From Armillaria gallica (lineage: Eukaryota > Basidiomycota > Agaricomycetes > Agaricales > Physalacriaceae): a stretch of DNA of 64,000 nt. Position numbers and translations under genes: made by a program. The notes under the pieces are model-generated. The model did not search any database. It saw only the letters and a list, made by a program, of their open reading frames with translations, and was not told the origin of the DNA. The stretch covers positions 2,728,001 through 2,792,000 of the forward strand of contig JBANDB010000011.1 in NCBI GenBank assembly GCA_037576215.1, written 5' to 3'. Below are positions 47,267 through 61,079 of this stretch, piece by piece; the stretch's first letter is position 1, and the number at the start of each line of letters is the position of its first letter.

Positions 47267-47288
47267 TTTTTCGGGGCAAAGTCCGGTG
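47267..47288 (-). repeat. Terminal inverted repeat, right end of transposon copy 2
   Basis: On the minus strand begins CACCGGACTTTGC. Followed by TTA, matching the left flank. Confidence 0.85.
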
Positions 47289-49077
47289 TTAGATGTTTCT
47301 TTAATTCACTAGTCGGCTAGTATATAACATACTGCGTACGCTTCGTCCGGTCTTGCTTATTCATCAGCATCCTCAGAGCTCTTTCTTACATCCGATGTCC
47401 AGAGGGCTTTCCGATCTTGGTCTATCAGGCTGGAGACCGCAGCGTATCGGTTACAACTCGCATAAACCTCGCATGTGCTATTTGGCTACAAGCAAAAATC
47501 GTGCAAGCCTCGCCCGCGCAAGGCCTTCTTAGACAACAAAGAGGCATACGTCGGAACGCAGTTTGACGGAGACCACCATCGACATCTCTGTAGGTCAAGC
47601 TTTTTCCTATCGATTAATCAACGACGGTTTCTCAGTCTATCACAGGGGGAACAGGTTTTCGAGCGTTGTATACTGACCCCCTTAAAACAAGTTGCCTGTC
47701 AAAAGATTAAATAAGATTCTGCCTACCGGAGGCTTCTCGATTGTGGTTCATCTAGCTGGAAACTGCGCGCAGAAACCTTCGGTCGCAAGCCACCTAAAGC
47801 CGTTTGGCAGCATCGTAAACACCCTCGTTGTCTAACAGCATATTCCCCGATAACTTGTGCTGCGAGTTCGACCCTCGCGGTGGGCTAGTAGTTTTGTATT
47901 TTGTATTTCGCGTCGGGCGCCAGATAGTGGCAAATGAGCCGACCAACAGACGCGTCTTCTCTCTTACCTTGACCAGCATGTCTCCAAGCAAGCACAGAAA
48001 CGCTCACTCCCAGCAAGTGCATTTTTCTATACTATTCCCATTTCTGACTTGAGGTTAGTGTCCCAGATGAAGAGTACGCGATGGTCATCAACAGCGACGA
48101 CGACGAAAAAAAGTTTGGCAGGAAGAAGAGCCAGATAACGCCGATGCCAAGTGTAAGTGCACCGTTGGTATTGAGCGCATATATGGAGTCAAATCTTTCT
48201 ATAGTGGTCGTGCCCCTGCGGATCTTGTCGAGCTGCAGACGATGCACCGGAAGATTCTTGCTGGCTATAAGATTATGAAGGATATAGAGAAGGAGGCAGA
48301 CGAAGAGTTGAGGGCTGCGAAGGAGGAGCTGCAAGTACTGAAGCAGGAGCTGGATGCTGTCCGTACCGAACTCGCCGAGACGAAACTACAGCTTGCTGAG
48401 GCTGTAAAGGAACACGTTGGTAGACCCCAAGATGCCTATCCATCACCTAAAGAGAAGTCTGCTGAGCTGTCTGCTAGGTGTTCTGGCTACGAGGAAGTTT
48501 CTGCAAGCGCTTTCTAATCTTATCAATACAGACACTTTTCCCATCAGGGAGGTTTCGACAAGCGTTCTTATATTCTATCCCAATACAAACATTTCCCCGT
48601 AGCCGCTTTGACTATGTTGCATCTTGGTCGTCAAGTCGAATATGTGTATATCATTACCGCGTCCCCAATCGCAAGTTGGCCTCTGTTCTACCTGGCAAAC
48701 CCACTCTTTGACGAGGTTTTTGCGCACTGTGCGACTAGTCTGGTTTATGGTACGTGTTTTCCCTGTTATCCTAGCACCAAAAGGAACCGTCCTCAATTTC
48801 GTTACGCTATCGTAAAGCTAAGGTCGGTGAGTCTGAATTTTGTCCGTATGGTTTTAGAATCAAAGATCGATTGAATTGTACCAGTGCGGTCGCGGTGATG
48901 ATGCCCAGCTTTGGGACTCATGTAAACATCAATGCCGCCAAGAAACAAGAACAGAAGCGATGATTTCAGGTCAGCCATACCGTTACTGCTAGTCTTCCTG
49001 CACTTATCACCGCCAGTCAGCTGTTTCGCAACGCAAAACATTTTTATCTCGGAACTGGCGCCGAAACAGTCAACGCT
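47289..49077. other. Repeat-rich spacer with gene fragments
   Basis: No complete gene. A short coiled-coil stretch encoded at 48242-48517 (plus strand, KEADEELRAAKEELQVLK) lies in an open frame without clear start or partner exons and may be a fragment of a larger, lost gene. A tRNA-derived piece lies at 47859-47887. Confidence 0.4.
47859..47887 (+). pseudogene. 3' fragment of a tRNA-Lys gene
   Basis: 29 bases identical to the last part of the tRNA-Lys at 53704-53807 (T arm GCGAG-TTCGACC-CTCGC and acceptor strand GGTGGGC). The 5' part of the tRNA is absent, so it cannot make a tRNA. Confidence 0.75.
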
Positions 49078-50012
49078 CCACGGACACTTAGTAGAGGGAG
49101 ATATTTGAAGGAGCCGATGAGCAGTGATAGGATGAACGGAAAAGAGTAGGTGAAGTAGAACTAACAAGCAAAGGTGTCACATATTACCTTCGAGCCGTGC
49201 CAGTGGGCACATCATGATGTCGGACGGTACAGCACGAAGCAAACAATGAAGAATGGAAGCCACCGTTGCTATACATCTAGGAGTAAAACAAGTAAACAGT
49301 TAATATATCAGAGAAGCCTGTGACAGCACTTAAATGTGACCGCTGTGATCATCCCTTCTGCTGGAACTTGATAACTTTCGATTGTGTAGGAGTTAGTGCA
49401 GGGTCGACTAAAGTTAACACGTTAACGCCGGGCCAAGACTTACCTATATGCATAGGACTCGAAACGTTGCGGGACCAATACGTTCCTGTTCACCAATGTC
49501 GCTACATTCGCTACCGTTCGGTGGCATCGATGATCGACCTATAGCAATCGGTTGTTATGTGGTGACTCCAATAGCCTCTCCGTTGCTTCTCTCCTTCCCT
49601 CTATAATGGGCACATACTTTGAGCGCATTTCCTCGAATCACAAAATTACTCGTGCCGGGCGTTAACGTGGTAACTTTCAAGTAACTTTAGTCGACCCTGC
49701 ACTAAGTCCTACACAATCGAAATAGTTATCAAGTTCCAGCAGAAGGGATAATCACAGCCACATTTACATGTAAGTGCTGTATGCTTCTCTGATATATCAA
49801 CTGTTTACTTGTTTTACTCCTAGATGTATAGAAACGGCGGCTTCCATTCTTTGTTTGCTTCGTGCTGTACCGTCCGACATATGCCCACTCGCACGGCTCG
49901 AAGGTAAAATGTGACACCTTTGCTTGTTAGCTCTACCTGCTCTTTTCCATTCATCTTACTATATCACTGCTCATCGGCTCCTTCAAATATCTCACCCTAC
50001 CAATTGTCCGTC
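49078..50012. repeat. Large imperfect inverted repeat (arms about 357 bp, spacer about 220 bp)
   Basis: 49078-49434 matches the reverse complement of 49655-50012 with small indels and substitutions; a shared core such as GATATTTGAAGGAGCCGATG is readable in both. The inner ends carry a GTTAACG palindrome. The right arm forms the 5' flank of the multi-TM gene at 50200, so the left arm may be an inverted copy of its promoter, or the whole may be a foldback element. Confidence 0.75.
49463..49522 (-). pseudogene. Remnant of the 5' end of a FunK1-like kinase gene
   Basis: On the plus strand, TTGCGGGACCAATACG, then GTTCACCAATGTCGCTA and ATTCGCTACC match about 11530-11582, the first codons of kinase copy 3. 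It lies in the spacer of the inverted repeat. Confidence 0.6.
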
Positions 50013-50199
50013 CATCAATAGATATCTAGTCAAACCGGTAGGTCATACAGTCATGGCTTCTCAGACCGATGAACACATACCCACCCATCTTTCTCGCATG
50101 TCAGGACCGCAATATTATTGTCTTTCAGACCTCTGATACACGAAGTGCGTCTACCTTCTTTCTCAATATCTGCCATCGGGATTGACAGTAAAGGACCTC

Positions 50200-51800
50200 A
50201 TGCAGCCATTACAGTTGGCCATGAAATCTCATATCATTGTCTTCTTTCTTCCCCTACTGCTGCACTTCCAGCATGTCCTCGGCACTCCGACGATACTTGA
50301 TGCAGAGGGCGCTAGTCAAGATCCAAAATCCACCGACCAATGTCCGAGTGACCGCAGGTCACTTTGGAATATTATCGTCGTCTGCTTGACGACGATATAC
50401 TTATCGACCTGGACTGCCATTCACCCTAATGTGCCAGGAGATCGGTTAACGACGCGTAAACGGGCTTGGTTTTTCCTGTTTCTTCGACGTCTGCGACTCA
50501 TGGTCATGGCTATCGTCATTCCAGAGGTCACGGTTGCATGGGCAGCGGCCCAATTTATTGATGCCTGGAACATACGTCACCCGGAAACTGGTGTGTACTT
50601 TAGGACCAACTTCTACTGTCATGTGCTAATCTAGACAATCTACAAAACAGACCTGTATACATATGTCTTTCGATGGTTTCTGCGTAAAAAAGACATTCCT
50701 GAACCACGGCTAAACTGGGAGCACGCATTTGGCATTGTCATGGGCCTCTTTTACTGTGGGGGTTCCTCCAGCGGGCAAGATTCCGTCTCTACACACGAGG
50801 ATTTTATATATCTCCTTACCCCTGAAGATTTGGACACGAAGAAACTCAGTCGTCCAGATGATGGGGCACTAGAGGACTCGGAGATGATACATAATATTGA
50901 CACGACAGCAAAGGTGTTACAGGAGTTGAAGAATATACGTGACGACAGCATAAAGGATCGTAGCAAAAACGATATAGTAACAAAGGCCATCACTGTCATA
51001 CAACTCATCTGGTTTGTCACTCAATGCATTGGTCGTCACGCTCAAAATCTTCCCGTAACCCTCCTCGAGATCTCTACCCTTGCAATCGCTACCCTCAGCA
51101 TCATTTTGTCGCTTCTATGGATGAACAAACCATGTGACATACAAACTCATACAGGAGTGCCAGTTGAGACGGTAAGGCCCAATCACAATGCTTGAATTCA
51201 CATTTAATCATTTCCAACAATTAGCATAGCAGACATGCCGATGTAAATACCGAGCATACCTTTACAAATCTGTTGGAAGGTACACGGGCGCATACCATCG
51301 GTCACTGGTTATCTCTTTTTTGCAACAAAATCAAGGAGATATTCGATTTTCTCCTCGTTTTTTCATCGAACAGCCCACAAACCCGTTGGAATGGCATCCT
51401 CGATTATGCTTCTTCAACCCCAAAGCGTAGTGACACTATAGTCAAACGATTCATCATTGTCAGCCTAACCGGAGCTCTCTTTGGTGCAATTCATTGCACA
51501 GCTTTCGCATTTAACTTTCCATCACAACTCGCTGGAATCTTGTGGCAATTCGCCGCAGTGTCAGGTACTGTTCTGCCAGTACCGATAATATTTTATCTGG
51601 CATCAGTCACAGATTGCTTTTTTAACGCCAGGGCGAGCCTTGCGCACTGGGCCACACTATTTTTGGGTTTCTTACTGGTCTTAATGTACCTTGTATGTCG
51701 TGCCATACTGATCATACTACCCTTCTATCAGCTCGCGCATTTACCGGATAAAGCATTATGTACTGTTGAGTGGTCGACATTCATACCACATGTATCATAA
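50200..51800 (+). CDS. Multi-pass membrane protein of an Agaricomycete family (495 aa)
   Basis: Exons 50200..50590, 50651..51171 and 51225..51800. A hydrophobic signal-like start (IIVFFLPLLLHFQHVLG) is followed by SLWNIIVVCLTTIYLSTWTAIHPNVP, RRLRLMVMAIVIPEVTVAWAA, a polar loop, then VIQLIWFVTQCIGRHAQNLPVTLLEI and four more hydrophobic segments. The order CLxTIxxxTWxAxHPNxP ... PExxxxWA ... QxxWFxxQCIxR ... LPVTxLEIxTLA marks a large family in mushroom genomes without an assigned function, known to me only as hypothetical proteins. ATG at 50200 was chosen because it begins directly before the signal-like segment. The upstream flank is one arm of the inverted repeat. Confidence 0.8.
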
Positions 51801-52798
51801 TCACTTTCCTTTCCTTCCTGTTATGTAGTAGGTAGATAGGCAGGAATTTTTATTCTGATTGGAAGCGGTATGAAAGGTTGGCATGGGACGGAAATGAAAT
51901 ACCGCGCGGATTCAGACGCGATCTGAAAGACACGTGATCTTCTTCACTCCTGCCTTCGCTCCTAGCCTGGTAAACCGGCTTTATGAGAAACTCGCAGAAC
52001 TCGTTTCGCTCCGCCAGCATTGTCGACCGCGAAAGCGCAAAGTCGCGCTGCTGCCCTCCCGCCTTTGCAACAACAAAGGCCTTTTCTTCTCTACCCGTCC
52101 ACCCCACTCCTACATAGCAGAATAAAACAAGAACGGGAACACAAACAAAAAAGATAGTGGAAAAGCACAAAGGACTTAAACAACCGAGACGAAACGATAC
52201 AGGTACCAGTTGTCGTTCAGTAACGTTTCGCCTCCCCAGGGATCCCGTACGATCATTAGGAATTTCCCCCCTCACCCACTTCAGGTTGCTAGGGTCTCCG
52301 TTGTGCTTGGCTCACCATCAGATTACCATTACCGCATGTACAGACTACAATCTTCCTATCTCGCCAATGTAACAAGATCTCATATCAAGTTGATCGCGTT
52401 TGAATCACCTAGTCCCGACAAAGGAACGGATAGAGTCCGTTCTACACCATGTGGACGCTACGGTACCGAACATGCCCATCCTCGTGAATAACTTTGTCTC
52501 TACTGGCGGCCCCAGACGGCCTCTTAATTCGCTACGCCGCATTTCGAAGCCGGGAAAATTAATGCTCGAAGGGGAATCTCTGGCTTCCATTCAAGCTGCG
52601 TCGTCATAGCAGGAGACAGACTCAGACAGTACGTTGACTTGACATGATCTTCATAACCTGATGCATTTCCAAACGATTCGCGCAGTCTTAAGAATAGAAA
52701 AACACGAAACTACAGACGTCCTCCGAACCGCGTAATAAAAGTCGTACTACCGCGTCCAAATTTGTTTACAATTATCCATAACACGCTCCCTCCAACCA
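51801..52798. other. Intergenic, nothing recognised
   Basis: Spacer between the convergent multi-TM and cerato-platanin genes. Open frames on both strands lack domains or splice support. Confidence 0.45.
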
Positions 52799-53209
52799 TT
52801 ACAGACCACAAGCAGACGCGTCAACTTGAGTCGCGTTAGCCTCTACGTGTCCAACTCCCGCCTGACCGTTGGTCAAATCATTGAACGCCGCCTCTGACGT
52901 GAAAAAGCCGACATTAGCGTGGTCAACCGTCAACACGGTGATGTTCCTATCGTTGTAGGTCAACAACCAGCATGTCCCGCAGTTTGCGCTGTTCCATCCT
53001 TCGACCACGGTGGACGATGCGATGTAGGGAAAAGTGGGAAGGGAACCGTATGTGGTGTAGCCCTTGGTCTCGAGGCCGTGCTCGCCGTTGGAGCAGGCGA
53101 CGTTGTTTAGCGAGTTGTCGCTGATGCCATAGCCGGAATCCCAACCTACGGAGACGGCAAGCGCATAAGAGGGGATGAGGGCGAGAGCGATGATAGAGAA
53201 AAGTTTCAT
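52799..53209 (-). CDS. Cerato-platanin family secreted protein (136 aa)
   Basis: Small secreted cysteine-rich protein of filamentous fungi that binds chitin oligomers and acts at the cell wall and surface; some members are perceived by plants. Single exon. Signal peptide of about 18 residues (LFSIIALALIPSYALA), then VACSNGEHGL, a beta-rich middle, NCGTCWLLTY and a C-terminal ACGL. The four cysteines (in ACS, NCGTC twice, ACG) are those of the family, forming two disulfides. A TATA box lies upstream. Length is normal. Confidence 0.93.
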   Translation of the reverse strand: MKLFSIIALALIPSYALAVSVGWDSGYGISDNSLNNVACSNGEHGLETKGYTTYGSLPTFPYIASSTVVEGWNSANCGTCWLLTYNDRNITVLTVDHANVGFFTSEAAFNDLTNGQAGVGHVEANATQVDASACGL

Positions 53210-53266
53210 TCTGAGTGTGGCTTTGGTAGGGTAGGTTTGTAATGAAGATGAAAGGCAGGATTCGCA

Positions 53267-53273
53267 CTTTATA
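53267..53273 (-). promoter_or_regulatory. TATA box of the cerato-platanin gene
   Basis: TATAAAG on the minus strand, 58 nt upstream of the start codon. A strong TATA fits an abundantly expressed secreted protein. Confidence 0.5.
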
Positions 53274-53703
53274 GCTTACGGACGGTCCGCGTTGACACGC
53301 TCTTGGCCTTCGGAGTAATGAATTTGCTAAGGTCATCGCGAAGCCAATGAGATGGAAGAGCAGCGCGGTCACAAGTCACCGATAGAGATCGCCGTACGTA
53401 CTGCGTTGGGGCCCGTGCGACGTAACCTTTGGTCCAGAAGCCAATCTATACCGCATGAAAGAATACGGTCGCCATGTCAAACAAGACACTATTAACGCTC
53501 CCACACTGTAAATTTCACCGAAGGTTTTCAAATAGCCAGCGATGCGTCATCAGTGACGGTAACAGCCAACGGCCTAGGAATCACAAATATAGGCAGACAG
53601 GTTAATTGCACTGAGGGCTAAGCCATCACGAAGTCGAAGTGAGCCTTCGCTGAATGGAAGATGGTTGACATGTAATATAAACTTCTGTTTGCCATCATTT
53701 CAA
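53274..53703. other. Intergenic, nothing recognised
   Basis: Upstream region of the cerato-platanin gene and 5' flank of the tRNA gene. No further gene seen. Confidence 0.45.
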
Positions 53704-53807
53704 GCCCGCCTAGCTCAATCGGATAGAGCGTCAGACTTTTAAGGCGGGTTGAACAGTGTTCAAACCAGCACATCTGAAGGCTGCGAGTTCGACCCTCGCG
53801 GTGGGCT
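53704..53807 (+). tRNA. tRNA-Lys(UUU) with a 30-nt intron
   Basis: Cloverleaf is complete: acceptor GCCCGCC/GGTGGGC, D stem GCTC/GAGC, anticodon stem TCAGA/TCTGA with loop CTTTTAA after removal of the intron 53742-53771, T stem GCGAG/CTCGC with TTCGACC loop. Anticodon TTT reads lysine AAA/AAG. The intron sits one base 3' of the anticodon, the standard nuclear position. A TTTT run at about 53814 can act as Pol III terminator. Confidence 0.93.
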
Positions 53808-55937
<2,130 letters not shown>

Positions 55938-56566
55938 GATGTAGGTAGCACAAAACCACCGGGTTAGTATGAATAAGTTAGTGAGAATTCAACTCGATTC
56001 AAATTGTACCGACAACGTCGTCTCGTAGACCTGCTCGATGAAGTAGAGTTGTTCAATGGATGTGTTCTCCCCCAAATAACTTACGTACCTTAGTCATCAA
56101 CCGATGAGGTTGCTGGGAGACGGACATCAACCTAAGGAGTTTGTAGTCCACCCAACCAGCAGAAGCGACATCCACGGTACCAAGGCCATTGATAATTTTA
56201 CAGACCACTTTGGCCCCCGAAATATCTCAGTCATCGTGGATTGACATTGGAGAAAAGAGAGCATGAGTACATTGCGAACGTAGAGAATACACGGATCACT
56301 ACCGAAGTCTTTATACAAAACATTGCATCAATAATTTGTAACATGAACAAGAAAGCATTAGAACATGAATTCATCGAAGAGCGTGATCGTTAAACCCATG
56401 AACGCGTAATAAAACGGAGTCGTAAGTGAATAGATAACTCGATAGCATAACAGATAGATAGCAATGTTCAGGCCGCTGGAATCAAGAGAGGGTACAGATG
56501 TTGTGAGATGAGGAGAAAGATAGAGACAAATGGAAGATGGTATAGAGACAAAAGAAACAATTCAAT
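55938..56566. other. Convergent 3' spacer
   Basis: 630 bp between the stops of the amine oxidase and the large kinase; no gene recognised. Confidence 0.5.
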
Positions 56567-59500
56567 TTATGCATGATGGCGCGTTAAACGTCGGGAGACT
56601 GATTTGCCGGGCACGAAGGCTTTGATGGCGCGACGCATCTTTGTAACTGTGTTTCGACTTTCATCTTTGAGCGCCGGAGTTGAAGGCGTAGCAGGGGTGG
56701 TCGCGTATGACATAAAGCCTAGCTCATCAACGGATGCAGCCCGCCTCATATCATCACTGGAAACTGGCGGGGGCATCGGGGTACGACGAATCGAAGCGAA
56801 TGGCCGAGATGATTTGGAGCGGGTTATGCCCTGAACTGTGTTGTGCACAGGGACCGGATTGTCCGACTGGTATCCCTTGCCAAGACGTTTCACGCTGGAC
56901 GTGGCCATGAGGAAGCGATCATATACGCCTTCCAGTCGACGTTGGTTGGGGGAATCGGGGACAGCGATGTTCTGAGTGCTGGGCTTACGAGGAGGATACG
57001 GTTCAACATGTAACGGCGACGAGGTTAACTCATCGAAAGACCTGCTGATAGGACTCGGAGTAGTAACCTGCTCGCTATCGAGAGACTTCATCGATAGAGC
57101 AGTTGTATCGATGAACATGTTTCGATCCAAGGGGGGAGACGGTGCCGACCTTGAAGAAGGGGACAAGGAGATGACATCCGCCTTACCGGCCCCATATCTA
57201 CCGCCGATATAGGGGCAATGCGCATCTGCAAAAGATCTGCATGGGATCTGCTCTTCTCCTTGCGTTCGGAAGGGGAGCCTGATTGGCCAAGAGAAGCTTC
57301 TGGGGAGCTCGCTGACACAGTCGCCCTTCGTTTCTTCGTGGGTGTGTAAACCAGGGGTAGCCCTTGGTCTACAGGACTTGAGGTATCTTGAACAGACATG
57401 TCGTACCCAGATGTGACAAAGGATGTCATTGTTGGACTGGGCAGAAGATGCTCTGGGTCATCAGCGAAGATCTGATTAGCTGGGAGAACCCGTCTAGGCA
57501 ATCGCGACGAACGATTACTCCGGTTTTGCGTCGACGGGCGTAAAGGCGCTGGCTTAGGAGTCCCAGGCGGTGACACAACTGGTGGGGTAAAGAAATTCTG
57601 TCTCGCATCATCAACAACCTCTGCCGTGCTTGTCAGTGGTCAGTATACTGTTGCAACAACCCACGTACTCTCCACATTGCGCATCCACATTGATATCCTG
57701 TCTTGATTACCCGTACCTTGGTTGCCTGGCTCTTCGGTGGATGATTGGACTAGTAGAGCAGGGGTAGAGGCAGAAGCTCCTGCAAGTATTGTGAGGCCGG
57801 TCCTTCCTGTATGAGAATATTCGACGTACCAGTTAACAGACGCGAGGCGTCCCAAGACTCCTCTGCCGTAGGAGAGTTGTCAAGTAAATCAATGGAGCAG
57901 CTTGGCCGTCTCCTTCCCGCAGCCTGGCCTAGCGTCGATGACTTGTATATATTTATTGTTTTATCTATGATTTGTGAGTAGGGAATGATGGGGAAAAGGA
58001 CGATAATACCGATGGAGGACTTGATGCTATGTTTGAAAACGTTCAGTGCCGATGTGGAATCCTTCTTGGATAGAAGGGGAGAGCCGGATGATGTTTTAGC
58101 TATTGATGGTGGTCAGTGACTGTAAAAACGACCAAAATGAACGGCGAACACACCAGGAATAGATGGTGTTGCCATGCGTGATGGTGGAGGAGTCGGAATG
58201 GTCGTTGTTCTATTTTCTTTATCCCCTTCACGGCTCTTCTGAGGGCGCCCAATAGTTGTTCCACGGGGTGTCTCGTGCTCAAGCTCTTCTTCCGAGTCTT
58301 CCAGGCGAGAGATTTCCCTCAACTTCTCCCAGTCCTTCACACGTTGATCTACAAGGTTTTCCTTTTCTTTGCCTTTGCCCTTTTCTCTCCTTGCATTACC
58401 CACATTAACATTCGCGCCAGTCACATCGCCAAGCACTCGTCCTCGATGCGGATTGATTGGAGCGGAGATGGGGAGATCCCCAAGAACGCGTGAAGTGAGT
58501 GGTATGCGACTCTTGGAATCACCGTTCCGAGAATTGGCATGCAAAACTGGTTTAGCGGACGGTGATGATGCGGGAGAAGCCTTGATTGGGGACAAATCGG
58601 TCAGCGGAGGGATCGGAACGCGCTTCTTGGCATAGGCTTGAACTAAAAAGTCTCAACGTATGGCTCTCGTTCAGTTACAGTAAGGCTCACTCTTTGACGC
58701 GATCACCTTCGGCTGAGACTTCGACCTTGCCACGGTACGATGTCCATCTGAATCAGTGACCTTCGGCGACTTAGACGAGAATAGAGCTAGGGGGCTCTTC
58801 AGGTTCTCTTTGCCTTTTGTTACGTGGGATCGAGACGGTGTGCGATCAAGCAGCTTTGACATATCCTTCTCAAAGACAAGGGACGAGGTGTGACTTGAGG
58901 ATCGTCCTAAAAGAGGTCAGTCGATTGGCAAACAGTGGTGGTTGAAACTTACGATGTTGAGGGTCTTCTTCACGTGTTTTCCAGTACGGATCCTGCATTG
59001 CTTCCGATGCCGTACAACGCAAATCGGCATTAGGGGAGATCATTCTGCGAAGCAGCTTTTCCATGCCCTTTGACATTGTCCAGCTGCCTATCCATTTTCC
59101 TCGTAGCTAAGTAACAGAAAAAGTAAATTGAACGGTTAAAATCAACAAGATGGATGAGGTGCTCACAGTTCTAGACCAGTACTTTTCAAGGTCTTCCTTG
59201 GTCGTAAACTGTTCTTGATCACATTCCTCGAAAGGCGTACGTCCGGTAAGGATCTCGAAGAATGTTACACCAAGCGACCATACGTCGGATTTGCGGCAAT
59301 CGTGCGGTATCTCTCGTGCGCGTTCGGGTGACAGGTACTGTCAGTCGAGATTAGAATATTCAAATAACCGCAATAATGAAGAAACCCACTTCTGGAGTGC
59401 CGTAAGAGACCTTGCTGTGAAATGCTGTCTCTGAGTCAATGTCGTATTTCTCTGCAAATCCGAAGTCAACCAGGACTGGAATATTTTTGTGAGAAATCAA

Positions 59501-60239
59501 TATGTTGGCCGGCCTGAGCAAATTTTAGCTGTCATGAGCCTCGTCGGATTGGTGGGCGCACTTAATGTCATTGTGGACTACTCCACGTTTGTGCAAGAAT
59601 TCTACACCAGATAAGAGGAATCGGAACCAGCCGCGAGCTTGAGACTCATCCACCTCAACAGGGACAAGCGCAGGAAGGTACGCCCTGTTGCAAGAGTTAG
59701 CGGATGAAACAACGCGTTGTCACAGCTCCATGGAGTAAAGGCGCCACATAAACAAGAGTTGACAAGACGTACATGGTGATCAACGCGTAGGAAGGCGTTA
59801 TGACGAAGGAGTAGAACGGAATGATCGATGGATGTGGATCAGACTTGAAAGTACGGATGATTTTCATCTCGTTCCATCTACTAGCAGTCAGTATGTGAAG
59901 AACAACCAACAATCCTTCACTCACAGTGACTTGACACGTGCGACGGTCGTCTTGCTCTTCGTATTGCGGTGGACGAGCTTGACGGCGATCTGTGGCTGCA
60001 ACACTCTGTCGAAGTCGTCAGCAGCGTGCGACGTCGGGTTGTTCTTGGGGTTGCAGAGCCAAACACTGCCCCAGTTACCGAAGCCAATCTACAAGACATC
60101 AGCTGTCATTCACGACATACGGACATCGATAGACACCAACCTCTTCGATGAATCTAAGTTTAGAAGATAGTACACTGTCAGATAGAGAGAAAATGTCGTT
60201 CGCTTCGTGAGGAGGGGAAGGGGGGGAGGCCGGGTCCAT
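56567..60239 (-). CDS. Serine/threonine protein kinase with long disordered tail (about 977 aa)
   Basis: Exons 60239..60141, 60088..59925, 59877..59773, 59684..59562, 59513..59390, 59337..59167, 59106..58953, 58906..58691, 58642..58154, 58099..58010, 57964..57830, 57779..57669, 57620..57187, 57085..56567. Kinase domain about residues 30-300: glycine loop IGFGNWGSVW, lysine in IAVKLV, catalytic loop VVHNDIKPANIL, VDFGFAEKY, SYGTPEYLSPERA and SDVWSLGVTFFEILTG. The HND variant replaces HRD. The rest is Ser/Pro-rich with VLGDLPI and RVLGDVTG repeats and a basic end. The last junction is uncertain: a 101-nt intron is the only frame-consistent solution found. An active kinase is likely; subfamily not assigned. 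Confidence 0.82.
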
Positions 60240-61079
60240 GGTGGAACCTCGCAGAGGAGAACAGACCAGCAAGGTGTGGTACTGAGGTTCGTCCGAAGGT
60301 TGGGAAAGAATCAAGTCCCGGTCACGTGAATACACACAAACAAATAACGCGACCAGCCACGAGTTGCATTTGGCCCTATCAGGAACTTCCAGCAGGCGTT
60401 ACCGTGGACTGCGCTCCAGGCTGCCCTGCCCATTTCATTTTCGTGACGACATGAAGATGTGAAATCTTCATTTGTACCCTCCACGGCCGGCACTACTCGC
60501 TTCAGAACTGAGGGTTGTATTAACTCTCCCACGACGTCGACAACTGTTGTTAAGGATTCTAGCTTGATGTATATGCCTCAATAGCGATCCTTATACCATC
60601 TTTCTATGCGTCTCAGCTATCTCAGTCAGTGATGCAAACCCGCTTTCTCTCACTGATTGCCGTTTCGAAGCGGGCAGGTAATTGGATTCTCATAAGGGAC
60701 ACCTTTCTCCGCAATTTGTCTCGACGTGAACTTCTTGTAGTATGTAAAGTTGTCTCCGAAATCAAGACTCTAGCTCAGAATTCTCTTGATCGCCGAACGA
60801 ACATCTCAATCTCGAGGCGGGACCTGTACGGTGATCTCGATCATGGCCAGAGAACGTCGACTACATCAACCTTCGTTTTTGGTGCCTGCCCCCGCTATCT
60901 GACGGTATGTGGTATTTCACCTCTCTGAATCACAATTGAAACGCGGTGCTGATAACTGTCAGGGCCTAATCCATCACATGAAAGCCTCTTCTTTCAGCTT
61001 TTGTTCCAATAGTTGTGCCGATTTGAAGAGATTTAAAGTCGCTCAAAACAAGCTAGGACGCGAATCTCCGCGAACGAAG
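60240..61079. other. Intergenic, nothing recognised
   Basis: Upstream region of the large kinase. No domain-bearing frame. The sequence becomes kinase-family-like from about 61080. Confidence 0.45.

Larger units (their letters stand above)
45724..47288 (+). mobile_element. TIR DNA transposon, copy 2 (inverted relative to copy 1)
   Basis: 1,565 bp, nearly identical to 3269-4867 in opposite orientation. Terminal repeats starting CACCGGACTTTG at both ends, flanked on each side by TTA (3-bp target duplication). High identity and intact ends and duplications imply recent movement. No full transposase, so mobility would need an enzyme in trans. See copy 1 for superfamily reasoning. Confidence 0.87.

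Noticed and set aside
48081..48517. Coiled-coil open frame as a standalone gene
   Set aside because: No credible start, no supported introns and no homologous family recognised; kept only as a possible fragment.
51850..52275. 141-codon minus-strand frame between the multi-TM and cerato-platanin genes
   Set aside because: One hydrophobic stretch but no domain, no splice evidence, and an overlapping plus-strand frame of equal quality.
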